From Candidatus Kuenenia stuttgartensis (GTDB taxonomy: Bacteria; Planctomycetota; Planctomycetia; Pirellulales; UBA1268): a stretch of DNA of 7,364 nucleotides. Location of the stretch: contig CAMCPF010000151.1 of the NCBI GenBank assembly GCA_945876515.1, forward strand, positions 1-7,364, written 5' to 3'. Of the stretch, positions 1 to 6,175 are shown piece after piece. How positions within the stretch are numbered: position 1 is the stretch's first letter; each line of letters begins with the position of its first letter. The position numbers were made by a program, and so were the translations under genes. The notes under the pieces were generated by a model. That model was given only the letters and a program-made list of their open reading frames with translations. It searched no databases and was not told the DNA's origin.

Positions 1-1593
1 GTCGGTGACGAGGGCCACCTCGCGGGCGAAAGGGAGTTGCTTGAGAGCGCCTGTGACTTGATAGGTCTCCTCCATGCCGGTCCCCGAGGGGCCGATCCCG
101 GCGAGGACCACGACGTCGCCCGGCCGGATCGTACCTGCCTTGATCGCCGCGATCGCAGCCCGCTCACTCGTGAACACGCGGGCCGGCCCCGAGTGGCGAT
201 AGACACCGGCGGCGTCGAACGCGGCCGGATCGATCGCCGTCGCCTTGCAGACCGCCCCCTCCGGCGCCAAGCTCCCCCGCAGAAAGGCCATCGTGCCCCG
301 CAGACCCCGGGCGGCGGCCCGCTCAGGGGGCAGGATCACATCGTCGGGATCGACGCCGTCGACCTGTCGCAGGATCTCGCGAAACCGCGCCCGCCGCTCG
401 CTCGCCTTCCAGCGGGCAAGTTGCTCGGCGAGCGAGTGGCCCGTGACCGTCGTCACGGACGTGTCGAGCAGCCCGAGCCGGTCGAGGTGGAGCATCGCCT
501 CGGGAACGCCGCCGGCCAGGAACACCCGCACGGTCGGATGATGCACCGGCCCGTTGGGCAGCACGCTCACGAGCCGGGGCGTACGGCGGGCCACGGCGAT
601 CCAGTCGTCGACCGTGGGCCGGGGGAGCCCGGCTGAGTGGGCGATCGCGGGCACGTGCAGGAGCAGATTCGTCGAGCCGCCGAAGGCCGCGTGCACGGTC
701 ATCGCGTTGGCGATCGCCGCCGGCGTGAGGATCGCCCGGGTGGTGGTTCCCGCGTCGGCGAGCGCGACCACAGCCCGGGCCGACCGCACCGCAAGATCCC
801 GCCAGACCGGCTCGCCACTGGGCGCGAGCGCCGCGTGCGGCAGCGTGAGGCCGAGGGCCTCGGCCACCACCTGCGCCGTCGCGGCCGTGCCTAGAAACTG
901 GCAGCCGCCCCCGGGCGACGCGCATGCCCGGCAGCCGAGGTCCGCCGCCTCCTCGAGCGTGATCGTCCCGAGCGCGAACCTGGTGCCGATCGTCTGGATC
1001 GTGCCGGCATCCTCGCCGACCGCCGGCGGAAGGGTGACGCCGCCGGGCATGATCACGCCCGGCAGGTCGCCCAAGCCGGCGATCGCCATCAGCATCGCGG
1101 GCAGCCCCTTGTCGCAGGTGGCGATGCCGATCACGCCCTCGCGGCGGGGCAGCGACCGGGCCAGCCGCCGGAGCACGATCGCGGCATCGTTGCGGTACGG
1201 AAGGCTGTCGAGCATCCCGGCGGTGCCCTGCGTGCGGCCGTCGCAGGGGTCGGAGCAGGCGCCGGCGAAGGGGATCGTGCCGAGCCGTCGCAGTTCCCGC
1301 GCCGCCGCCTCGACCAAGAGGCCGATCTCCCAGTGGCCGGTGTGGTAGCCGAGCGCCACGGGTGAGCCATCCGGCGCGCGCAGCCCCCCCTGGGTCGAGA
1401 GCACGAGGAATTGCCGGTCGGCGGCGGCGGTCGGGCTCCAGCCCATGCCGACGTTCTGCGAGAGGCCGAACAGGTCGCCGCTCGGGCTCTCCCGCAGCAT
1501 CGCCTCGGTGAGGGGCAGCGAGCCGGCCGGACCCGCGGCCGTGGTGCGGACGTCAAACACGCCCTCGTCGTCGCTGGAGAATGGATCGAGCAC
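1..1593 (-). CDS. yjhG: YjhG/YagF-type D-xylonate (pentonate) dehydratase, IlvD/Edd family, 3' end cut by window
   Basis: The 531 visible residues should be roughly four fifths of a protein usually near 650 residues. The frame runs off the left edge just after ALVTD, where relatives continue with ARFSG. It closely resembles E. coli YjhG as I recall it: DPCDGRTQGT (115-124), ATCDKGLPA (about 158-166), CRACASPGGGCQF (221-233), AFGGSTNLLLH (303-313) and GPSGTGMEETYQVT (501-514) are all present. Cys117, Cys160 and a cysteine of the 221/224/231 group are the likely iron-sulfur cluster ligands. The family removes water from aldonic acids in the cytoplasm; YjhG and YagF make 2-keto-3-deoxy-D-xylonate from D-xylonate. 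The GTG at 1593 is chosen because it gives MLDPFSSDDE, which matches the N-terminal length of YjhG. No ATG lies nearby upstream in frame, but a GTG at 1668 would add 25 residues. The divergent neighbour would take the next pathway step. Exact substrate (xylonate or arabinonate) is inferred; family membership is very secure. Confidence 0.93.
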   Translation of the reverse strand, partial: MLDPFSSDDEGVFDVRTTAAGPAGSLPLTEAMLRESPSGDLFGLSQNVGMGWSPTAAADRQFLVLSTQGGLRAPDGSPVALGYHTGHWEIGLLVEAAARELRRLGTIPFAGACSDPCDGRTQGTAGMLDSLPYRNDAAIVLRRLARSLPRREGVIGIATCDKGLPAMLMAIAGLGDLPGVIMPGGVTLPPAVGEDAGTIQTIGTRFALGTITLEEAADLGCRACASPGGGCQFLGTAATAQVVAEALGLTLPHAALAPSGEPVWRDLAVRSARAVVALADAGTTTRAILTPAAIANAMTVHAAFGGSTNLLLHVPAIAHSAGLPRPTVDDWIAVARRTPRLVSVLPNGPVHHPTVRVFLAGGVPEAMLHLDRLGLLDTSVTTVTGHSLAEQLARWKASERRARFREILRQVDGVDPDDVILPPERAAARGLRGTMAFLRGSLAPEGAVCKATAIDPAAFDAAGVYRHSGPARVFTSERAAIAAIKAGTIRPGDVVVLAGIGPSGTGMEETYQVTGALKQLPFAREVALVTD

Positions 1594-1691
1594 GGGCTGT
1601 GACTTCTCGGGTGGCTGGGCGGCGGCGGGCCGCTGCGGCAGACTACCGCGGACGAAGCCCCACCACACACCCGCCGTCGGAGAGCCGCCCG
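1594..1691. promoter_or_regulatory. Divergent intergenic region between the two pentonate genes
   Basis: These 98 bases separate the starts of the divergently transcribed dehydratase and KdaD-like genes, so they must contain promoters for both unless transcription begins inside a coding region. I see no convincing -35/-10 pair in this very GC-rich stretch. An 11-base perfect dyad (GCCGC-T-GCGGC, 1629-1639) sits near its middle and could be an operator. Such short GC dyads arise readily by chance here, and there is no regulator gene in view to pair with it. Confidence 0.4.
1679..1684 (+). promoter_or_regulatory. Ribosome binding site of the KdaD-like gene
   Basis: GGAGAG lies 7 bases before the ATG at 1692. 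It supports that start over an in-frame ATG at 1581, which would add 37 residues rich in Arg, Ala and Ser that look like no FAH-family N terminus and would make the gene overlap the divergent dehydratase start. Confidence 0.65.
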
Positions 1692-2570
1692 ATGCCCCCG
1701 TCCGAAGCCGTCCGCCTGTGCCGCTTCCGACTGCCGTCGTCGCCAAACCTGCCCCGTGTGGGCGTGGTGGAGGCGGCCCGCGTCGTCGATCTCACCGCCC
1801 TCGGGGCAGGCTCGCTCAGCTCGCTGCTCGAATCGGCCAACCCGGCGGTGGCCGTCCGCGCCCTGGCCGCGGCTTCCACGGTGTCCCACCCGCTCGACGC
1901 GGTCGCCCTCCTATCGCCGATCGAGCGCCAGGAAGTCTGGGCGGCGGGCGTGACCTACCTGCGCAGCAAGGCGGCCCGGATGGAGGAGTCGGACTTCAGC
2001 GCCACCGCCTACGACCGCGTCTACGAGGCGGCGCGGCCAGAACTCTTCTTCAAGGCCCTCGGCGAGAAGGCGGTGGGGCCGAACGAGCCGATCGGCATCC
2101 GCACCGACGCCACCTGGAGCGTGCCGGAGCCGGAACTCGCCCTCGTGCTCAACTCGCGGGGCGACCTCGTGGGCTTCACGATCGGCAACGACATGAGTTC
2201 CCGTGACATCGAGGGGGAGAACCTGCTCTACCTGCCACAGGCAAAGATCTACGATCGGTCCTGCGGCCTCGGCCCCTGGATCGTGCTCGGATCCTCCGAG
2301 GCCGAGGCCCGCAGCTGGACGGTGGACGTGACGATCCGCCGCGGGGCTGCGGACGTGTTTACGGGCTCCACGGGCGTCGACCGGCTCAAACGCTCGTTCG
2401 CCGAGCTTGTCGCGTACCTCGGGCGGTCGCAGTCGTTTCCGCATGGCGCCGTGCTCCTGACGGGCACGGGCGTGGTGCCCGACGAGTCGTTCACACTCCA
2501 GGCCGGCGACCGGGTCACGATCACGATCTCCGGGATCGGCACGCTGACCAACGACGTGATCGTGGTCTGA
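1692..2570 (+). CDS. 2-keto-3-deoxy-D-arabinonate (D-xylonate) dehydratase-like protein, FAH superfamily
   Basis: This 292-residue protein is a full-length member of the fumarylacetoacetate hydrolase superfamily. It has GVTY (86-89), ARPELFFKA (114-122), VGPNEPIGIR (128-137), PEPELALVL (145-153), IGNDMSSRDIEGEN (164-177), LYLPQAKIYD (179-188), LLTGTGVVP (255-263) and a closing GDRVTITISGIGTL (272-285). E146, E148 and D167 are at the expected divalent-metal positions. The N-terminal 80 residues are the usual weakly conserved lid. The RPEIFFKA-like and NPLYLPQ-KIY segments match, from memory, the Sulfolobus KdaD protein, which dehydrates 2-keto-3-deoxy-D-arabinonate to 2,5-dioxopentanoate. That substrate is the same compound as 2-keto-3-deoxy-D-xylonate, the product expected of the divergent dehydratase, so context and sequence agree. 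It is probably cytoplasmic, as no signal peptide is seen. Other FAH enzymes (acylpyruvases, 5-carboxymethyl-2-hydroxymuconate isomerase, diketo-deoxyfuconate hydrolase) are less likely alternatives. I leave the symbol blank because kdaD is used mainly for archaeal genes. Confidence 0.85.
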   Translation: MPPSEAVRLCRFRLPSSPNLPRVGVVEAARVVDLTALGAGSLSSLLESANPAVAVRALAAASTVSHPLDAVALLSPIERQEVWAAGVTYLRSKAARMEESDFSATAYDRVYEAARPELFFKALGEKAVGPNEPIGIRTDATWSVPEPELALVLNSRGDLVGFTIGNDMSSRDIEGENLLYLPQAKIYDRSCGLGPWIVLGSSEAEARSWTVDVTIRRGAADVFTGSTGVDRLKRSFAELVAYLGRSQSFPHGAVLLTGTGVVPDESFTLQAGDRVTITISGIGTLTNDVIVV

Positions 2571-2587
2571 CGGATGCTCTGCGTCCG
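2571..2587 (+). terminator. Stem-loop directly after the KdaD-like stop codon
   Basis: CGGATGC-TCT-GCGTCCG forms a 7-bp stem with a 3-base loop, starting on the base after the TGA and filling most of the 24-base gap between two convergent genes. One pair is T-G. It is an allowed G-U wobble in plus-strand RNA but becomes an A-C mismatch in minus-strand RNA, so the hairpin should favour ending plus-strand transcription. No T-run follows it, so it is not a classical intrinsic terminator. It may instead protect the 3' end or need Rho. Confidence 0.45.
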
Positions 2588-2594
2588 GCTGGAC

Positions 2595-3662
2595 TTACAG
2601 GCCCGAGCTGGAATGCTCCCGGCCGTCCCGCCGGTTGCCGAGCCAGCGAAACAGGTCGGCGTTCACGTCATAGGCGATGCGCCGCACCGAACCGTCGGCG
2701 AACGCCATGCCGAAGGCGTTCGCATGCACGCTGCCGAAGTAACCGTAGTTGCCGACGCCCCTGCGATCCTGCTGCGGCGCCCAGGCACTGAACCGGGAGA
2801 TGTCGGGGTTGTCGCCCATCAGCAGGCCCTCGTTGTCGCCGCCGTCGGTGCCCGTGAAATAGGCATCGGGATTGAGATACTTTTCGCCGACCAGAAATGT
2901 GTTCGAGAGCCCGTCGAGCACCTGATCGGGCTTGACCATGCTCGTGCAGAAAACGATTCCCGTCGCCCCGTCGGTGAGCTTCCGCCAGCCGTCGGTGGCG
3001 GCCGGGTCGAGCGCGGCCTCGCCGGCGGCGAAGGTCGAGGGCCCGACCCATGCCCAGCTACTGTTCACCAGGCTCGGCTGGTTGTGGGCTCGGTCGCCGC
3101 CGTTGGCCGCGTAGTCGCACTTCGGCAGGCGGCCGTCCGCCGGCGCGATGCTGCCGTAGCCGTGCATTCCCGGATGCCGATTCGATGGATACCGGTCGGA
3201 GCCTCGACGCGAGGGGCAGTTGAACAGCGGCAGGCCGACCAGGATCATCTTCGCGGCCCCGGCATTGGGCCCACCGGGATCGGTGAGCGGCAGCTCCCAG
3301 ACGGCCTTTTGCTCACAGTACGGCAGCACGTTGTAGGTCCAGCCGCCGGGCTGACGCGACCCGGTGCCGCGGTCGGGGTGGCCCGTCCAGCGGTCCCCCC
3401 AGCCCCCGGTGGGGAAGTGCCCGATCGCATGGGCGTGCTGCTCGAACGCCTGCGCGAGGTTGCGGATGTTGTTGCTGCACGCCGCCTGGCGGGCCGACTC
3501 CCGCACCGACTGCACGGCGGGCAGGAGGAGGGCCATCCAGAGGGCGATGATCGCGCTCACCACCAGGAGCTCGACGAGGGTGAACGCGCTCGGGCCGAGC
3601 ACGCTTCCCGAGGCCCGACGGGCCAGGCGCGGCCATCGATGCTGGCGGACGTCGTTGATCAT
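2595..3662 (-). CDS. DUF1559 pseudopilin-like protein with prepilin N terminus and H-x9-DG motif
   Basis: The 355-residue product has a basic leader of about 26 residues, then FTLVELLVV (27-35) leading into a hydrophobic helix to about residue 49. This is a type IV prepilin-like cleavage/methylation signal. The expected cut is A26|F27, with E31 as the +5 glutamate; position -1 is Ala rather than the more common Gly. SVRESARQAACSNNIRNLA (52-70) is the family's conserved post-helix stretch. The middle holds WTYNVLPYCEQ, FNCPSRRG and NTFLVGEKY. The C terminus has H313 followed nine residues later by D323-G324, the H-x9-DG signature of planctomycete DUF1559 proteins. These are presumed inner-membrane or extracytoplasmic pseudopilins without a proven role, present in very many copies per planctomycete genome. 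The ATG at 3662 is preceded by a purine-rich GGGGGGAAGG (3665-3674); a GTG at 3689 would add nine residues. It starts 33 bases after the RidA-like gene on the same strand, so the two are probably cotranscribed. Confidence 0.92.
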   Translation of the reverse strand: MINDVRQHRWPRLARRASGSVLGPSAFTLVELLVVSAIIALWMALLLPAVQSVRESARQAACSNNIRNLAQAFEQHAHAIGHFPTGGWGDRWTGHPDRGTGSRQPGGWTYNVLPYCEQKAVWELPLTDPGGPNAGAAKMILVGLPLFNCPSRRGSDRYPSNRHPGMHGYGSIAPADGRLPKCDYAANGGDRAHNQPSLVNSSWAWVGPSTFAAGEAALDPAATDGWRKLTDGATGIVFCTSMVKPDQVLDGLSNTFLVGEKYLNPDAYFTGTDGGDNEGLLMGDNPDISRFSAWAPQQDRRGVGNYGYFGSVHANAFGMAFADGSVRRIAYDVNADLFRWLGNRRDGREHSSSGL

Positions 3663-3695
3663 GACCTTCCCCCCGCGTACCGCGACCACCGTCGC

Positions 3696-4169
3696 TCAAG
3701 TAAGTTCGAACACCGCCTCGATCTCGACCGGCACGCCCAACGGCAGCGACCCGGCCCCGAAGGCGCTCCGCACGCCCACGCCCTGATCCGGCCCCCAGAC
3801 CTCGGCGAAGAGTTCGCTGCAGCCGTTGATCACATGGGGATGCTGCGTGAAGTCGGCCGGGCAGTTCACAAGCCCCATCAGCTTCACGACCCTCCCCACG
3901 CGGTCGAGGCTGCCGAGGTGGTGCACGAGCGTGGCCAGGATCGCCAGCCCCGTGAGCCGGGCGGCGGCCTTGCCGGCGTCGGCATCGAGCCCGTCGCCGA
4001 CGCGGCCCTTGAGGAGCGTGCCGTCGGGCTGAAAGGGCAGATGCCCCGAGACGTAGGCCAGCGACCCCACGACGAGACAGGGCTTATAGGCTCCGGCCGG
4101 CTTGCCGACGGGAGGCAGCACGAGGCCGAGCGCGGCGATCCGGGCCTGGGGCGAAGCGGGCAGTTCCAT
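3696..4169 (-). CDS. RidA/YjgF/UK114-family protein, long subgroup
   Basis: The 157-residue product has a RidA fold signature: GAYKPCLVVGSLAYVSGHLP (26-45), RVVKLMGLVNCPADFTQHP (93-111), VINGCSELFAEV (113-124), RSAFGAGSLPLGVPVEIEAV (134-153). R134 aligns with the arginine that binds the substrate carboxylate in enamine/imine deaminating RidA proteins, and E149 with the conserved late glutamate. The cysteine after the arginine in E. coli RidA is Ala here. It is about 30 residues longer than RidA, mainly through an N-terminal SPQARIAALGLVLPP segment, which places it in the YjgF-like subgroup whose members lack a well-defined substrate. RidA proper hydrolyses reactive 2-aminoacrylate-type enamines in the cytoplasm as trimers. 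The ATG at 4169 gives the standard N terminus; the frame stays open to a GTG at 4283, but that part crosses the likely promoter and does not resemble the family. It is first in a probable two-gene unit with the DUF1559 gene. Deaminase activity is plausible, not shown. Confidence 0.88.
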   Translation of the reverse strand: MELPASPQARIAALGLVLPPVGKPAGAYKPCLVVGSLAYVSGHLPFQPDGTLLKGRVGDGLDADAGKAAARLTGLAILATLVHHLGSLDRVGRVVKLMGLVNCPADFTQHPHVINGCSELFAEVWGPDQGVGVRSAFGAGSLPLGVPVEIEAVFELT

Positions 4170-4360
4170 GACCGGGTGGCTTTCCGACGGGGTTTTGGCT
4201 GGGTGGATGCGAGCGGCAGTACCGCTACGGAACAACCAATAAAAGTCTACCGCCCCCCGCGTCAACGGGCAGCACCCGGTCACCCCTCGTGCGGTTCGCC
4301 GGGCCTAGGCATACTGCCGCGAATCGCCGCCCGATCGCTCCCTTGGGGAACCTCGCCACC
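4170..4360. other. Divergent intergenic region between the RidA-like gene and the sulfatase pair
   Basis: This 191-base gap must serve divergent transcription to both sides. It contains an AT-rich island at about 4230-4249 (AACAACCAATAAAAGTCTA), conspicuous against its GC-rich surroundings, and a small dyad AGCGG-CAGTA-CCGCT at 4212-4226. A plausible minus-strand promoter is listed separately. For the plus strand, CATACT at 4310-4315 is a possible -10 element, but no credible -35 lies at the right distance. No small gene is supported; two in-frame GTG extensions into the gap look non-coding. Confidence 0.5.
4238..4265 (-). promoter_or_regulatory. Candidate sigma-70-type promoter for the RidA-DUF1559 pair
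   Basis: Read on the minus strand, TTGACG (complement of 4260-4265, five of six to TTGACA) is followed after 16 bases by TTTATT (complement of 4238-4243, four of six to TATAAT) inside the AT-rich island. Transcription would start near 4231, leaving a leader of about 60 bases before the ATG at 4169. The 5-bp dyad at 4212-4226 would fall at the start of that leader. The match is from consensus alone. Confidence 0.35.
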
Positions 4361-6151
4361 ATGCGGATTGGTGCCGCACTCGTGCTCGTGATCGCCGGCC
4401 TTTCGTGGGTCACGGCGACACCTGCCCGCGCCGCCACCCCGCGGCCCAACGTCGTCGTGATCCTGCCCGACGACGCCGGCTGGGGCGACTTCTCGTTCAC
4501 CGGCAACACCTCCCTCTCCACGCCGGCGATCGACGGGCTCGCCCGCGAAGGGGCCGTGCTCGAGACCTTCTGCGTCCAGCCGGTCTGCTCACCCACCCGG
4601 GCCGAGTTGCTGACCGGCCGCTCCTACCCCCGCACCGGCGTCCGCGGTGTCTCGCTCGGTCAGGAGCGAATGAACGCCGACGAGCGGACCCTTGCCGACC
4701 TGCTCTCGGCCGCCGGCTACGCCACCGGCTGCTTCGGCAAGTGGCACAACGGCACCCAGTGGCCGCTCCACCCGCGGGCCCGGGGCTTCGCCACCTTCGA
4801 GGGCTTCACCGAGGGACACTGGGCGGACTATTTCGACGCCGAGATCGAGCACGACGGGCGGTTCATCAAGGGCTCGGGCTACCTCGCCGACGACCTCACG
4901 AGCCGCGCGATCGGCTTCGTCGAGCGGCAGTCGGGAGGCCCCTTCTTCTGCTACCTCGCCTTCAACACGCCCCACTCACCAATGAGCGTGCCCGACGCCG
5001 ACTGGGAGCGGTTTCGTGCTCGGGAGATCACGCGTCGCGGCCCGGAGGGCGACGCCGAGGAACTCGCCTTCACCCGGGCGGCGCTGGCGATGGTCGAGAA
5101 CCTCGACCGCAACGTGGGCCGCCTGCTCGCGGCGCTCGACCGCACCGGCCGTAGCCGCGACACGATCGTGGTCTTTCTCTCCGACAACGGTCCCAACAGC
5201 AGCCGCTGGTGCGGCGGGATGCGAGGCCGCAAGGGCTCGACCGACGACGGTGGTGTGCGGAGCCTCTGCTGCATCCGCTACCCCGCGAGGATCGACGCCG
5301 GCACCCGCATGGCCGAGGTGGCCGGCGCAATCGATCTGCTGCCGACAATCTGCGGCCTGGCCGGCGTCCCAATCCCGGCCGGCAAGCCGCTGGATGGCAT
5401 CGACGTGTCGCCGTTGCTCACGGACGCGCCTCAGGCCCCCGATCTCGCTGCCGCGATCGCCGCGCGTGGGATTGTGGCCGCCTGGGCCGGCAAGGTGAGC
5501 GTCCGCACGAGACAACACCGGCTCGACGCTCAGGGAAGGCTCTATGACATGGAAGCCGACCCCGGGCAGACCCGCGACATCGCCGCCACCGAACCGACCG
5601 AAGCGGCCCGCCTCCGGGCCATCGCCGCCGACTGGCAACGAGACGTGCTCGAGCCGGCCCGGCGACAGCCCGCCGAGCCGTTTCCGGTCGGCTTTCCCGG
5701 CGCCCCGCACACCGAGTTGCCCGCCCGCGACGGCCGGTCGCAAGGAGGCATCACCCGCAGCGGCAAGGCGCCCAACAGCTCGTTCTTCACCACCTGGCAC
5801 AAGGCCGAGGATGCGATCAGCTGGAGCGTGGACGTGAAGCAAGCGGGCTCTTACGAAGCGATCCTCTGGTACACCTGCCCGGCAGCAGACGCCGGCGCGA
5901 CCGTGGAGTTGTCGTGCGGCGACGTGGCGGTCGCGGGCCGGGTCGCCCCCGGCTGGGATCCGCCGCTCGAGCGAGCCGACGACCGTGTGCCGCGCCGACA
6001 GGAAGGCTATTCCAAGGACTTCCGCCCGCTCTCTCTCGGCGTGATCGACCTGCCCGCCGGGCCGGGTACGCTGGTGCTCCGAGCGACCGCGGTTCCGGGG
6101 AAGCAGGTTGCCGACGTGCGGCGGCTGGTGCTCGTGCCGGTTCGAGACTAG
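4361..6151 (+). CDS. Exported type I (formylglycine) sulfatase with C-terminal beta-rich extension
   Basis: The 596-residue product begins with a signal peptide, hydrophobic over about residues 3-17, with a likely Sec cut at A22-R23-A24|A25. The alkaline-phosphatase-fold sulfatase domain follows. Visible active-site features are ILPDDAGWGD (34-43; D37, D38 metal ligands), CSPTR (76-80; C76 is converted to formylglycine), GKWH (126-129), TPHSP (203-207; H205), SDNG (274-277; D275, N276) and GRKGSTDDGG (289-298; K291). GRLYDMEADPGQTRDIA (392-408) closes the sulfatase region. From about 455 there is a further segment of roughly 140 residues with beta-strand-like sequence (SYEAILWYT, TVELSCGD, LVLRATAV). 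It could be a carbohydrate-contacting module but matches no named domain I can assert. The enzyme should hydrolyse sulfate esters, probably on a polysaccharide, outside the cytoplasm. The ATG at 4361 fits the signal peptide and has GGGGAA 11 bases upstream; the GTG at 4289 gives a non-signal-like N terminus. It is first of two close sulfatase genes. No maturase (FGE or anSME) gene is in view. Confidence 0.93.
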   Translation: MRIGAALVLVIAGLSWVTATPARAATPRPNVVVILPDDAGWGDFSFTGNTSLSTPAIDGLAREGAVLETFCVQPVCSPTRAELLTGRSYPRTGVRGVSLGQERMNADERTLADLLSAAGYATGCFGKWHNGTQWPLHPRARGFATFEGFTEGHWADYFDAEIEHDGRFIKGSGYLADDLTSRAIGFVERQSGGPFFCYLAFNTPHSPMSVPDADWERFRAREITRRGPEGDAEELAFTRAALAMVENLDRNVGRLLAALDRTGRSRDTIVVFLSDNGPNSSRWCGGMRGRKGSTDDGGVRSLCCIRYPARIDAGTRMAEVAGAIDLLPTICGLAGVPIPAGKPLDGIDVSPLLTDAPQAPDLAAAIAARGIVAAWAGKVSVRTRQHRLDAQGRLYDMEADPGQTRDIAATEPTEAARLRAIAADWQRDVLEPARRQPAEPFPVGFPGAPHTELPARDGRSQGGITRSGKAPNSSFFTTWHKAEDAISWSVDVKQAGSYEAILWYTCPAADAGATVELSCGDVAVAGRVAPGWDPPLERADDRVPRRQEGYSKDFRPLSLGVIDLPAGPGTLVLRATAVPGKQVADVRRLVLVPVRD

Positions 6152-6164
6152 TCGTCGTTCCTCC

Positions 6165-6169
6165 AGGAG
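6165..6169 (+). promoter_or_regulatory. Ribosome binding site of the second sulfatase gene
   Basis: AGGAG lies 6 bases before the ATG at 6176, within the 24-base gap after the first sulfatase's TAG. It is the cleanest Shine-Dalgarno sequence in the window and fixes both the start and the case for cotranscription. Confidence 0.75.
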
Positions 6170-6175
6170 CAGGCC

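Noticed and set aside
554..1348. A 264-codon plus-strand open frame, with others at 37-636 and 1131-1889
   Set aside because: They are shadows of the dehydratase, whose minus-strand frame is continuous from 1593 to the left edge with conserved motifs throughout.
1..1593. Annotation as dihydroxy-acid dehydratase (IlvD) or 6-phosphogluconate dehydratase (Edd)
   Set aside because: The sequence follows the YjhG/YagF branch almost block by block, including DPCDGRTQGT and CASPGGGCQFLGTA, which the other two branches do not share in this form.
1629..1639. Palindrome GCCGC-T-GCGGC as an operator
   Set aside because: It is short and made only of G and C apart from one base, so it is expected by chance in this DNA; I mention it only within the intergenic entry.
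1581..1691. Upstream in-frame ATG extending the KdaD-like protein by 37 residues
   Set aside because: The extension has no family similarity and overlaps the divergent gene's start, while GGAGAG is well placed for the ATG at 1692.
4170..4283. GTG start extending the RidA-like protein by 38 residues
   Set aside because: It would translate the AT-rich promoter-like island and gives a sequence unlike the family; the ATG at 4169 gives the usual N terminus.
4289..4360. GTG start extending the first sulfatase by 24 residues
   Set aside because: It would bury a clean signal peptide behind an Arg/Pro-rich leader.
2574..4391. A 605-codon plus-strand open frame
   Set aside because: It is antisense to both the DUF1559 and RidA-like genes, is rich in Arg, Gly, Pro and His, has no recognisable domain, and is explained by high GC content.
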